Assembly (NCBI GenBank): GCA_035524315.1
Contig: DATKPD010000083.1
Location: 1-64,000 of the forward strand
Source of the DNA: BOG-938 sp035524315
GTDB taxonomy: Bacteria; Pseudomonadota; Alphaproteobacteria; Caulobacterales; Caulobacteraceae
Length of the DNA: 64,000 nucleotides
Direction of reading: 5' to 3'
The notes beneath the pieces were generated by a model. That model searched no databases. It was not told the origin of the DNA and saw only the letters and a program-made list of their open reading frames with translations. Positions 44,840 through 52,635 of the stretch are shown here, piece after piece. The first letter of the stretch is position 1. Every line of letters begins with the position of its first letter. The position numbers were made by a program, and so were the translations under genes.

Positions 44840-45460
44840 ATGAGGGCACGCGTCCTGGCCTTGGGCATGGTTCTGGCGTGGCCGTCGCTGGCGCACGCCA
44901 ATTGGTTCGTCGACACCATCGGCAATCCGATCACCGGCGGTCTGGCTCAGGGCGCGCACGCTTTCGGCGAAAGCATGGCCATAGGGGCCCGCCAGACCCG
45001 CGCCGCCTTCGGCTCCGCCGCGCACGGGGTCGGCGTCGTCTGGCCGCGGTCCGCCCAGGAACTGGCGTTCGAGGCCAATGCGAATGCGCCGCCCGGCGAG
45101 GCCCAATGGGACGGCTTCGGTTGGCGCGCGTGCCAGACATCTGGGTGCTTCGAGGGCGGCCCGACGCCCTTGCCCGCCGGCGGCGACAAGATGGCGCCCA
45201 ACATGCCGCTGAGCGCCGCGGCTGAGCCTACGGTCAAGGTGACGATCTACAACAACACCGCGTCCCGGCGCGTGATCGAGGTGTATGACGCCAAGACCGG
45301 CGCGTGGACGAACCGGCTGGCGTTTCTGCCTTGGCAAAAGACCGAGGTCACGCTGCACCGGGACGAGCAAGGCCGCGGCGGTGCGGTCCTTCGCTGGGAC
45401 CACGATCCCCGCTTCGACGTGCGCTACAGTTGGGTGGGCCAGGGCGACGAGTTGAAATAG
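44840..45460 (+). CDS. Exported protein of unknown function
   Basis: Protein of 206 residues with a signal peptide (RARVLALGMVLAWPSLAHA, cleavage after AHA at about residue 19). The mature part begins NWFVDTIGNPITGGLAQGAHAFGES and has a C-terminal beta-rich half with VKVTIYNNTASRRVIEVYDAKTGAW. Two Cys lie in ACQTSGCFEGG. ATG 44840 has GAGGG six bases upstream and the signal peptide starts there; an earlier in-frame ATG adds only charged residues. No family recognised. Confidence 0.65.
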   Translation: MRARVLALGMVLAWPSLAHANWFVDTIGNPITGGLAQGAHAFGESMAIGARQTRAAFGSAAHGVGVVWPRSAQELAFEANANAPPGEAQWDGFGWRACQTSGCFEGGPTPLPAGGDKMAPNMPLSAAAEPTVKVTIYNNTASRRVIEVYDAKTGAWTNRLAFLPWQKTEVTLHRDEQGRGGAVLRWDHDPRFDVRYSWVGQGDELK

Positions 45461-45800
45461 GCGGGTTCAGGTTCTGTTGAGCGGCCCGGCGCCGCCACCC
45501 AAGCGGCCGTCGCCGAAGAAGCTGGCCCAATTGTCGAGGGTGAGGTTGCCGGCCGCCCGCCTGCGACAGCGCGACGCCGCCCCATTTGGGTGTTTTCCTT
45601 TGTGAATTGGCGTCGGCGTGCTCCTATGGCCAAGCCACGATCCCCGGATCCTCTGGACATCGAACGATAGAGTAGCGGCCGCGCCATGGGCGGCTCATCG
45701 AGTTCTCGTCCAATGAAGCGGGGAGGCGGCCTGTGAGGTTGAGTCTGGTCTGACGCCCAAGCCAGCCGCAGCGGATGGGCGACCCGTTGCCGACAACGAA
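45461..45800. other. Gap with no clear gene; possible leftward gene remnant
   Basis: No convincing intact gene lies in these 340 bases. On the minus strand the segment about 45475-45600 reads protein-like in two shifted frames (TPKWGGVALSQAGG, then NLTLDNWASFFGDGRLGGG ending at a stop near 45474), which could be the frameshifted end of a lost gene. The last 60 bases lead into lpxD. Confidence 0.25.
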
Positions 45801-46829
45801 TTGGCCGACACGCGGTTCTACCGTCGCTGCGGCCCGTTCACGGTGTCGCAAGTGGCCGCCGCAGCACAGGGCCGATGTCCGGAGTCCGATACGCTGATCA
45901 CCAGCGTCGCGCCGCTGCAGTCCGCCGGCCCCACCGACGTGAGCTTTCTCGATGGCGCGCGCTATGGCCGCCTGCTGGACGCCACGGCGGCCGGCGCGGT
46001 GATCGTGCAGGCCGAGATGGCTGATCGTGTGCCGGCGGGGGCGACGCCGATCGTCGCTGCTTCGGTCACCGAAGCATGGTCAGAGGTCGTGCGCCTGTTT
46101 CACCCCTCGCCGCCGCTTCGCAGCGGTCGTCACCCGACAGCGTTCGTCGCCGAAGGGGCCGAGGTCGACGACACGGCGGAAATCGGGCCCTTCGTCTATA
46201 TCGGCGAGGGAGTCAGCATCGGTCCACGCTGCCGCATCGGCGCCCACGCAACCCTGAGCGCCGGCGTGATCGTTGGGCCTGACTGCCGGATCGGCGCGAG
46301 CTGCACCATCACTCACACCCTCATCGGCGCCGGCTCATGCCTGCACGCGGGCGTGCGCACCGGCCAAGACGGATTTGGACTGGCCGCCGGGCCAAACGGC
46401 CTGCGCACGGTTCCGCATCTGGGGCGGGTGATCATCGAGCAGGACGTTGAGATCGGCGCCAACTGCACGATCGACCGCGGCTCCCTGGGCGACACCGTGA
46501 TCGGCGCCGGCTGCCGGATCGATAACCTGGTCCACATCGGTCACAACGTGAAGATCGGGCGATGCTGCGTACTCGTGGCGCAGGTCGGCATCGCAGGATC
46601 GGCGGTGCTGGAGGACTTCGTCCAGGTCGGCGGCCAAGCGGCGATCGCCGGCCATCTGCGTGTCGGCGCTCACGCCAGGATCGGCGCGAAGTCGGGCGTC
46701 ATGGCCGACGTCGAGGCTCGCACGGCGGTGCTGGGCTGTCCGGCCCAGCCCAAGGCGCAGTTCTTCCGCCAGGTCGCGTGGCTCAAGCGAAAAGCCTGCG
46801 CCTCCCGCCCCGCGCCGGCGGCGTCCTAG
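45801..46829 (+). CDS. lpxD: LpxD-like UDP-3-O-acylglucosamine N-acyltransferase, stand-alone
   Basis: Acyltransferase of 342 residues in the lipid A pathway or a paralogue of it. The N-terminal LpxD domain (FTVSQVAAAAQG, SVAPLQSAGPTDVSFLDGARY) is followed by left-handed beta-helix hexapeptides and the LpxD-specific CTIDRGSLGDTVIG, with the active His in LVHIGHNVKIG. The usual bamA, fabZ and lpxA neighbours are absent, so this may be a second copy. The frame has only a TTG (45801) or CTG start, with no good Shine-Dalgarno, so the start is uncertain. Confidence 0.85.
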   Translation: MADTRFYRRCGPFTVSQVAAAAQGRCPESDTLITSVAPLQSAGPTDVSFLDGARYGRLLDATAAGAVIVQAEMADRVPAGATPIVAASVTEAWSEVVRLFHPSPPLRSGRHPTAFVAEGAEVDDTAEIGPFVYIGEGVSIGPRCRIGAHATLSAGVIVGPDCRIGASCTITHTLIGAGSCLHAGVRTGQDGFGLAAGPNGLRTVPHLGRVIIEQDVEIGANCTIDRGSLGDTVIGAGCRIDNLVHIGHNVKIGRCCVLVAQVGIAGSAVLEDFVQVGGQAAIAGHLRVGAHARIGAKSGVMADVEARTAVLGCPAQPKAQFFRQVAWLKRKACASRPAPAAS

Positions 46830-46910
46830 ACGCCTTGAGAGCCGCGGCGCCTTGAGGCGGCGTCCGGGCGTGCCTACCTGATGAAGGCCAATCCCTTTGG
46901 AGCCGCCCTC

Positions 46911-47291
46911 ATGCCTGACCGCGCGATCAAGATTCCCGGCCCCGATCATCCGATCACGGTCGTCGTCAATCCGCGCCGCGTCGTGGTCAAGCTCGGGGGG
47001 CGGACGATTGCCGACACGACCCGGGCCCTGACCCTGCAGGAATCCAGCTATCGCGCGGTGCAGTATATTCCGCGCGAAGACGCCGACATGACGGCGCTGG
47101 CCCGCTCATCGACCCATACCTACTGCCCCTACAAGGGCGAGGCGTCCTACTTCAGCATCCCGGCGGGCGGCGCCCGGTCCATCGACGCGATCTGGACCTA
47201 TGAGAAGCCGCACGACAGCGTGTCGCAAATCAAGGACCACCTGGCGTTCTATGCGGACCGGGTCGATGCGATCGAGGAGCTTCCGGCCTGA
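46911..47291 (+). CDS. DUF427 domain protein
   Basis: Small protein of 126 residues. The single DUF427 domain is recognisable in VVVNPRRVVVKLGGRTIADTTRAL, IPREDADMTALARSSTHTYCPYKGEASYFSI and the final WTYEKPHDSVSQIKDHLAFYADRV. The function is unknown; related domains sit in small beta-barrel proteins of bacteria and fungi. The ATG at 46911 has GGAG eight bases upstream and suits the family length; an upstream ATG at 46881 is possible. Confidence 0.88.
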   Translation: MPDRAIKIPGPDHPITVVVNPRRVVVKLGGRTIADTTRALTLQESSYRAVQYIPREDADMTALARSSTHTYCPYKGEASYFSIPAGGARSIDAIWTYEKPHDSVSQIKDHLAFYADRVDAIEELPA

Positions 47292-47368
47292 CGGGGCCGA
47301 ATACCCTCACCGGCCGGTTCACCACGATCGTTGAGGGCCGCTTCATCGCGCCTGTCTAATCTGCGCTC

Positions 47369-47575
47369 ATGGACGCCATTTCGACCGCAACCTCGGGCAT
47401 GACCGCCGCGCTAAGCCGGTTCGACCAGGCCGCCGGCGCCATCGCCTCGCCGAACGGCGATCTGGCCCAGGCCGCCGTGCTGACGATCGACGCCAAGGCC
47501 AGCTTCACCGCCAACGCGGCCGTGTTGAAAACGGCTGACGAGATGATGGGCGCTCTGCTCGACATCCTGGCCTGA
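47369..47575 (+). CDS. Flagellar-rod-like microprotein
   Basis: Protein of 68 residues that joins an N-terminal segment like that of axial rod/hook proteins (ISTATSGMTAALSRFDQAAGAIA) directly to a C-terminal segment like theirs (SFTANAAVLKTADEMMGALLDIL), with none of the middle domains. Both ends are amphipathic D0-type helices. Short proteins of this kind are found as unannotated genes in many alphaproteobacteria. It is not next to other flagellar genes; its role is unknown. Confidence 0.65.
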   Translation: MDAISTATSGMTAALSRFDQAAGAIASPNGDLAQAAVLTIDAKASFTANAAVLKTADEMMGALLDILA

Positions 47576-47623
47576 TCCCAGAGGAAGGCGCGCCTCGGCG
47601 AAACGCTCGACGCAGCGGCTTCG

Positions 47624-48904
47624 ATGTGGTGGAACGCGCTGCTCATGACGACCGTCCTCGCCTCGCAGCGGCCCTCCCGCGACATGGGCTTCGCCGAATT
47701 CGTCGTGCTGATGGCCGCGCTGATGGCGCTGGGCGCGCTAGGCATCGACTCGATGCTGCCCAACCTGCCGGCGATCGGGCGCTCGCTCGCCGTAGCCGAC
47801 GAGAACCGCCGTCAACTCATCATCACGACCTACCTTCTGGGCCTTGGCGGCTTCCAATTGATCTACGGGCCGCTCAGCGACCGGTTCGGTCGTCGCCTGG
47901 TGTTGCTCGCGGGGCTGTGCCTGTACATCGCCTTCAGCCTGCTGGCGGCTCTGTCGCCCAACTTCAACGTGCTGCTGGCCGCGCGCGTGTTGCAGGGCGC
48001 CGGCGCGGCGGCCACGCGGTCGATCCCTCTGTCGATCATTCGCGACCGCTTCGAAGGCCGGGCCATGGCGCGGGTGATGTCGCTGACCTCGATGGTGTTC
48101 ATGGCTGCGCCGGTCGCGGCGCCCAGCCTGGGGCAGCTGGTGCTGGTGCTGTCGTCCTGGCCCTGGCTGTTCGGCATGTTGGCCGCCTTGGCGGCATCCA
48201 CAATGATGTGGGCGGTGCTGCGCCTGCCCGAGACCTTGCATTCGCAGGACCGGTTGCCCATTCAGTCCCGGCGCATCGCCGGCTCCTTCGCGACGGCCAT
48301 GCGCAACCGGACCGCGCTCGCCTACACCGTCGCCCAAACCCTGCTGTTCGGGGGATTGCTCGGCTTCATCAATTCGGCTCAGCAGGTGGTGGCCGAGGCC
48401 CTCGGCGCGGGCGACCGCTTCGCGATGGTGTTCGCCATCTGCGCCAGCTTCATCGCCGTCGCGTCGCTGGTGAACGCCCGATTGGTCATGCGGTTGGGCA
48501 TGCGGCGGTTGTCGCACGCGGCGCTCCTGGCGTTCATCGCCTCGGCGGCCGTGCACCTGTCCATCGCCCGGTCCGGCCACGAGACCTTGGCGGTGTTCGT
48601 CGCCTTCCAGGCGCTGAACATGTTCTGCTTCGGTCTGACGGCCGGCAATTTCCTGGCCATGGCCATGGAGCCGATGGGGCATCTGGCGGGCGTGGCTTCG
48701 GCCTTCCAGGGGTTCGTTTCGATGGTCGGCGCCACATTGATAGGCTTTGCAGTCGGCCAGCGCTTCAACGGCACGGTTGCGCCCGTGGAGGCGGGCTACC
48801 TGATCTGCGGACTGCTCGCCCTGGCGGCGGTGCTCGTGGCCGAGCGCGGACGCTTGTTCCGGCCGCACGAGGCCGGCGGCGCGCATTCCGTTGTTCTGCA
48901 CTGA
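47624..48904 (+). CDS. Bcr/CflA-type MFS multidrug exporter
   Basis: Twelve-helix major facilitator of 426 residues. Family marks are GIDSMLPNLPAIGRSLAV, the motif A segment GPLSDRFGRRLVLLAGL after helix 2, and LLAARVLQGAGAAATRSIPLSIIRD in helix 4, as in Bcr/CflA drug exporters. Start at ATG 47624 or 47645; neither has a strong Shine-Dalgarno. Its substrate cannot be predicted. Confidence 0.88.
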   Translation: MWWNALLMTTVLASQRPSRDMGFAEFVVLMAALMALGALGIDSMLPNLPAIGRSLAVADENRRQLIITTYLLGLGGFQLIYGPLSDRFGRRLVLLAGLCLYIAFSLLAALSPNFNVLLAARVLQGAGAAATRSIPLSIIRDRFEGRAMARVMSLTSMVFMAAPVAAPSLGQLVLVLSSWPWLFGMLAALAASTMMWAVLRLPETLHSQDRLPIQSRRIAGSFATAMRNRTALAYTVAQTLLFGGLLGFINSAQQVVAEALGAGDRFAMVFAICASFIAVASLVNARLVMRLGMRRLSHAALLAFIASAAVHLSIARSGHETLAVFVAFQALNMFCFGLTAGNFLAMAMEPMGHLAGVASAFQGFVSMVGATLIGFAVGQRFNGTVAPVEAGYLICGLLALAAVLVAERGRLFRPHEAGGAHSVVLH

Positions 48905-48998
48905 CATCTTCGGATCGGGGGCGGGCCGAAGAACCGCGCCTGCCGATCGGTAGGAAAAGATCTGAGACCGGCTAGGATGGTCGCCCAATGGGGTTCGG

Positions 48999-49844
48999 GT
49001 GGCGACTATGGGAAGGACCGAGGTTTTGTCGATCGGGCGCCGGTCGGTTTGTGTAGCCCTCGGCGCGCTGTGGCCGACCCTCGCTCTGGCGCGATCGGCA
49101 GGCGACGATTACCTGCTGCTGATCCTGTGCGACGCGGCCGGGGGGCGCGAAGCTGAGTTCGACATCGGATGGTCGACCTATCTGCGACAACTGGCCAGGC
49201 TGTCGGAGGTTACCCGCGTGGAGGATTTCCGCCGCGCGGCGATCCGTCTGCGCGGGGGCGCCCAGCCGCTGCCGGCGTTTCTGGGGGTCGTCTCGGTCCA
49301 TACCGCCGATTTCGCGGCCTGGGTTCAAGCGCTTGGCCAGCAGGAGCGCGGCGGCGCGCTCGCCATGGGCCCCGCCGTGGATCCGGCGAGCGTGCGCCTC
49401 CTTGGCTACCGCGAGACGGGCGTGTGGTCGCATCCGGCGCCCGAGCCTGGCGACCAGTATCTGCAACTGGTGTTCGCGGAGGCCTCGCCGGGACGCTCCG
49501 CCGAATACACCGCCTGGTTTCGCGAGCATCACGGCCCGGAATTGACCCAAGTCCCCGGCGTGGTGCAGGTGACCGCCGCTGTGCGCGTGTCCACGGCGTC
49601 CGCCTCCGGCGGTGGGGCGGCGGCGCCGACCTATCTGTCGGCCATGCGCTTCGAGACCCCCGACATTCTCAGGTTCAAGGACACGCTGGAGAGCGCGGCC
49701 AAGACCACGGTCTCGCCGTCGAGCGCCTACGATCTGGCGCATGCCTGGCGCGAGACCTATGCGCGGCGTGGGGCGCCGATCGACGGCGTGTCAAATGGGC
49801 AAGCGCCTGACGGCGCGAGTGCGACGCCCGCCCCCGATCGATAG
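48999..49844 (+). CDS. Exported protein with two EthD-like (dimeric alpha-beta barrel) repeats
   Basis: Protein of 281 residues. After a Tat-like or Sec signal (IGRRSVCVALGALWPTLALA) it carries two related ferredoxin-like units, starting DDYLLLILCDAAGGREAEF and DQYLQLVFAEASPGRSAEYTAWFREHHGPEL; the second matches the EthD-type pattern with the FxxHHxP-like segment. The fold is found in heme- and ring-cleaving enzymes and stress proteins. GTG 48999 or ATG 49008 may start translation. No substrate can be given. Confidence 0.7.
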   Translation: MATMGRTEVLSIGRRSVCVALGALWPTLALARSAGDDYLLLILCDAAGGREAEFDIGWSTYLRQLARLSEVTRVEDFRRAAIRLRGGAQPLPAFLGVVSVHTADFAAWVQALGQQERGGALAMGPAVDPASVRLLGYRETGVWSHPAPEPGDQYLQLVFAEASPGRSAEYTAWFREHHGPELTQVPGVVQVTAAVRVSTASASGGGAAAPTYLSAMRFETPDILRFKDTLESAAKTTVSPSSAYDLAHAWRETYARRGAPIDGVSNGQAPDGASATPAPDR

Positions 49845-49866
49845 GACACGGCGCGGCGCCCTGTCG

Positions 49867-50808
49867 CTAAGCCAACGCCGGATAAATCCGCTTCGCTGTA
49901 CCGGCGAAGATCAGGGCGCGGTCGGCGGCGGACAGGAACGACAAGGCTCCGCGAGCATCGGCGACCACCGCGGACAGGGGGCCGGGTGTAGCGGGAATGT
50001 TGGAGCCGAAGGCCATACGCCGGGCGCCGTAGGCCGCGACCAGGCGGCTGAAGAAGGCCTCGGGCGTCGATTTGCCCGCGCGGGACTGCAGGATCGTGCG
50101 AGACGTGACCTTGAGGTTCAGATTGGGATAGGCCGCCAGGTCGAACAGGGCCTGGGCCTGGCGATAGGGCGGCCCCTCGTCCAGAGCGGGATCGGCGGCG
50201 TGGTCAAGCACGACCACCGCTTTGGGGTAACGCCTCAGCAGAACCGCCAGGTTATCCAGGCCCGACAGATGGGTATCGACGCACACGGGCACGCCCTCTT
50301 GCTCCACATACTCCCACACCGGAAAAGCGCGCGGATCGGCGAGCATAGCCGGTTGAGTTCCCCCGCCGGTGAAGATGCGAAGCCCCGCCAGGCCGCACTT
50401 GCGCCAGCCAGCGAGCGTCTTGACCGCATCGGGCGCGAAGGTGTCGATCGAACACACCCCCGCGAAGCGGTGGGGGTCGCTCGCCACGCAATCGGCCAGA
50501 TAGCTGTCGTCCACACCGTAGAAGGTCGATACCTGGACTATGGCCGCCTTGGCCACGCCGGCGGCGTTCATCTGCGCCACGAGTTCTTCGAAGGGCAGGG
50601 GACGCTGTTTGGCGAAATCCGACGGCACGCCGCCGAACGGATGGGGTGGATAACGCGTCACGTCGGCCGAGATGATATGCGGGTGGATGTCGATGATCTC
50701 TTCAAGCGCCTGCGCCGCCGCCAGGGCAGGCGCGAGGGCCAGGCTGAGGCCGCCCGCGATTGCCGATCGCCGCGATGACGCCGCCAGCTGTTTCGAACGG
50801 GTGTCCAT
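49867..50808 (-). CDS. Exported amidohydrolase-2 family hydrolase/decarboxylase
   Basis: Metal-dependent TIM-barrel hydrolase of 313 residues. The first metal motif is DIHPHII (HxH), with VVLDHAADP (His) and GSNIPAT at later strands, as in 2-pyrone-4,6-dicarboxylate lactonase and related amidohydrolase-2 enzymes. A twin-arginine signal (SSRRSAIAGGLSLALAPALA) suggests periplasmic action. ATG 50808 has GGGGA eight bases upstream; a longer frame adds 13 residues. Near other aromatic- or sugar-acid-type catabolic genes. Confidence 0.85.
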   Translation of the reverse strand: MDTRSKQLAASSRRSAIAGGLSLALAPALAAAQALEEIIDIHPHIISADVTRYPPHPFGGVPSDFAKQRPLPFEELVAQMNAAGVAKAAIVQVSTFYGVDDSYLADCVASDPHRFAGVCSIDTFAPDAVKTLAGWRKCGLAGLRIFTGGGTQPAMLADPRAFPVWEYVEQEGVPVCVDTHLSGLDNLAVLLRRYPKAVVVLDHAADPALDEGPPYRQAQALFDLAAYPNLNLKVTSRTILQSRAGKSTPEAFFSRLVAAYGARRMAFGSNIPATPGPLSAVVADARGALSFLSAADRALIFAGTAKRIYPALA

Positions 50809-50956
50809 GCATGTTCCCCTGAGCGTACCGCCCAATAGGAGCGGCAAACGACGTCAGCGCAAGGGCTCTTCCCGCCGGCTGCTTTTGCTGGAGGCCTGGC
50901 CTTGACGATTGAAACGGCTCGGCTTTCATGGGCGGCCATTAGGAGGAGGCGATATC

Positions 50957-51412
50957 ATGATCGACCGGCAAAACGATAAACCGCGGGCTTGCCGGGGGCG
51001 GCTATTGCTCGGTGCGGGGACAGCGGCGCTCCTGGTCGTATCGAGCGCGGCGCAGGCCGCCGAGCCGGCCAAGGGCGGCTGGATCCTTCACGAATTCATC
51101 GATCCCGCCGGTCCGCCGCTCGCGGCCGCGGAGGCCTTCATCAACGACCAATGCGGCCCGTCGAGTTTGGACGGCGTGCAGTTGCTGGCCGTGCAGCCCG
51201 GCCATGAGTCGAACATCAACCTGCACATCTATTGCCGGGTCGATCACGCGCCCGGCGTTCACTACGCCCTGAGCCTCCAGCCGATGGACAAGACCAAGTT
51301 CGATGCCGGCGTGCTGCCGGTGCTGGACCGGCCGGGCGTGCGCATTGGGCCGTTCTATTTCGGCCAGAACGGCAAGGGCGACGGTTTCGTCCTGGTGGAG
51401 AAGACGCACTGA
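50957..51412 (+). CDS. Small exported protein of unknown function
   Basis: Protein of 151 residues with a signal peptide (RGRLLLGAGTAALLVVSSAAQAA). The mature part starts EPAKGGWILHEFIDPAGPPLAAAE and contains two Cys (DQCGPSS, IYCRVDH) that could pair. ATG 50957 has an excellent Shine-Dalgarno (AGGAGG). No family is recognised. Divergent from the amidohydrolase gene and convergent with the cupin pair, so its partners are unclear. Confidence 0.65.
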   Translation: MIDRQNDKPRACRGRLLLGAGTAALLVVSSAAQAAEPAKGGWILHEFIDPAGPPLAAAEAFINDQCGPSSLDGVQLLAVQPGHESNINLHIYCRVDHAPGVHYALSLQPMDKTKFDAGVLPVLDRPGVRIGPFYFGQNGKGDGFVLVEKTH

Positions 51413-51461
51413 GACGCCCGGCGCGCCGTCGGTGGTGACCGACGGCGCGACGCGGCCCGGA

Positions 51462-51992
51462 TCAGGCCGGCGTTTCGTAGGAGAAGTCTGTTTCGGTGCC
51501 CGCCGCTGTCCGTGTGGGCGCGGTGAGGATGTCGGTGATCACGAACGGCCGACGCCATCCCGTCACGATCATGGGAAAGTGGCGCACGCCGCGCGGAATG
51601 ACGATGCAGCGCGGCGCGTCGAAGTGAAACACCTGCGCCTGATCGCCCTCGCCCAGGTGGAACTCCACATGGGCGCCGAGGTCACGCGGATTGGCAGGGT
51701 CCGTGCCGGTGAAGATCATGAGATTGTCGGCGTTGTGGTGGAACTTGGGATAGGGCCCGCCGCGGTGGCCGTCCGGACCCACGTGTATGATCTTCTCTGC
51801 GCCGGCGGGCGTGCCCGGCATCATCACGTGATCGCCGGTGACCATCCAAGTCTCGATCCAGTGCTCGGCCGCCGGAAAATGATCCTGGCCGTACATCCAC
51901 ACGGCGGCCTTGCCCGGTTCGGGCGGCTTGGGATCCTTGAGGAACATCTCGACGCAGTTGGCCGACAAGTCGGCTTTCGGCGGGCGGCTCAC
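51462..51992 (-). CDS. Cupin-like protein B (second of a tandem pair)
   Basis: Protein of 176 residues, clearly a duplicate of the upstream gene. Shared segments include LGAHVEFHLGEG, VFHFDAPRCIVIPRGVRHFP and GGPYPKFHHNADNLMIF, a cupin-type beta-barrel with conserved His and Glu that could bind a metal. It starts with GTG inside the stop codon of the first copy (GTGA), so the two are coupled. Neither matches a family whose function I know. They close the leftward group glyoxalase, MFS, cupin A, cupin B. Confidence 0.8.
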   Translation of the reverse strand: MSRPPKADLSANCVEMFLKDPKPPEPGKAAVWMYGQDHFPAAEHWIETWMVTGDHVMMPGTPAGAEKIIHVGPDGHRGGPYPKFHHNADNLMIFTGTDPANPRDLGAHVEFHLGEGDQAQVFHFDAPRCIVIPRGVRHFPMIVTGWRRPFVITDILTAPTRTAAGTETDFSYETPA

Positions 51993-52588
51993 TTGGGGTT
52001 CTCCGCGAAGAACTTCTTGTACTCGGACATGTCGTCGCCGATCACTTCGTGGATCTTGGCGTCGTCGCCCACGTAGTCCCACGCCTGAACGATGTCGGCC
52101 GCCTCCTTGGACGGCTGGGTAAAGACGCAGAACATGGTCAGCATGCGCCGGAACTGGGTGATGTAGATCGGCCCGTGGCGAACGCCCTTGGGCACGAACA
52201 CCGCGCGCGGTTCGTCGAAGTGGAAGATCGACTCGTTGCCGCCTTCGCCCAGATGAAACTCCACGTGCGCGCCCAGGTCCTTCATGTTGTCCGGATCCGA
52301 CCCTGAAAAGATCATCAGCTTGTCGGCGTTCATGTTGTACTTTGGATAGGGCCCGCCCTTGTGCCCGTCGCGCATGGTGTAGATGCGCTTTTGCACTTCC
52401 GCCGGAAAGCCGCTCATCATCATGTAGTTGCCGGTGATCGGCATGATCTCGGTCAGGATGGGCGTGGCCTCGAAATAGTCCTGGCCCTTGAATTCCTGGC
52501 CGAAGATGTAGGTGCCGGCGCGCCCGGGGCGACGCGGGTTGTCTTCGCGCAGCAGCATCTCCACGCAATGGTCGTCGTATTTGCTCAT
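51989..52588 (-). CDS. Cupin-like protein A (first of a tandem pair)
   Basis: Protein of 199 residues homologous to the following gene, with LGAHVEFHLGEGGNESIFHFDEP and PKGVRHGPIYITQF as the matching core and GGPYPKYNMNADKLMIFSG before it. The N-terminal part (CVEMLLREDNPRRPGRAGTYIFG) is also shared. The extra C-terminal 30 residues are acidic. Predicted cytosolic beta-barrel of unknown activity, probably an enzyme of the pathway served by the upstream MFS transporter and glyoxalase. Confidence 0.8.
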   Translation of the reverse strand: MSKYDDHCVEMLLREDNPRRPGRAGTYIFGQEFKGQDYFEATPILTEIMPITGNYMMMSGFPAEVQKRIYTMRDGHKGGPYPKYNMNADKLMIFSGSDPDNMKDLGAHVEFHLGEGGNESIFHFDEPRAVFVPKGVRHGPIYITQFRRMLTMFCVFTQPSKEAADIVQAWDYVGDDAKIHEVIGDDMSEYKKFFAENPK

Positions 52589-52635
52589 GTCTCGATCCTG
52601 TTGTGGGGCGTCTTAAGTCGGATGGGGCGTTCAGG

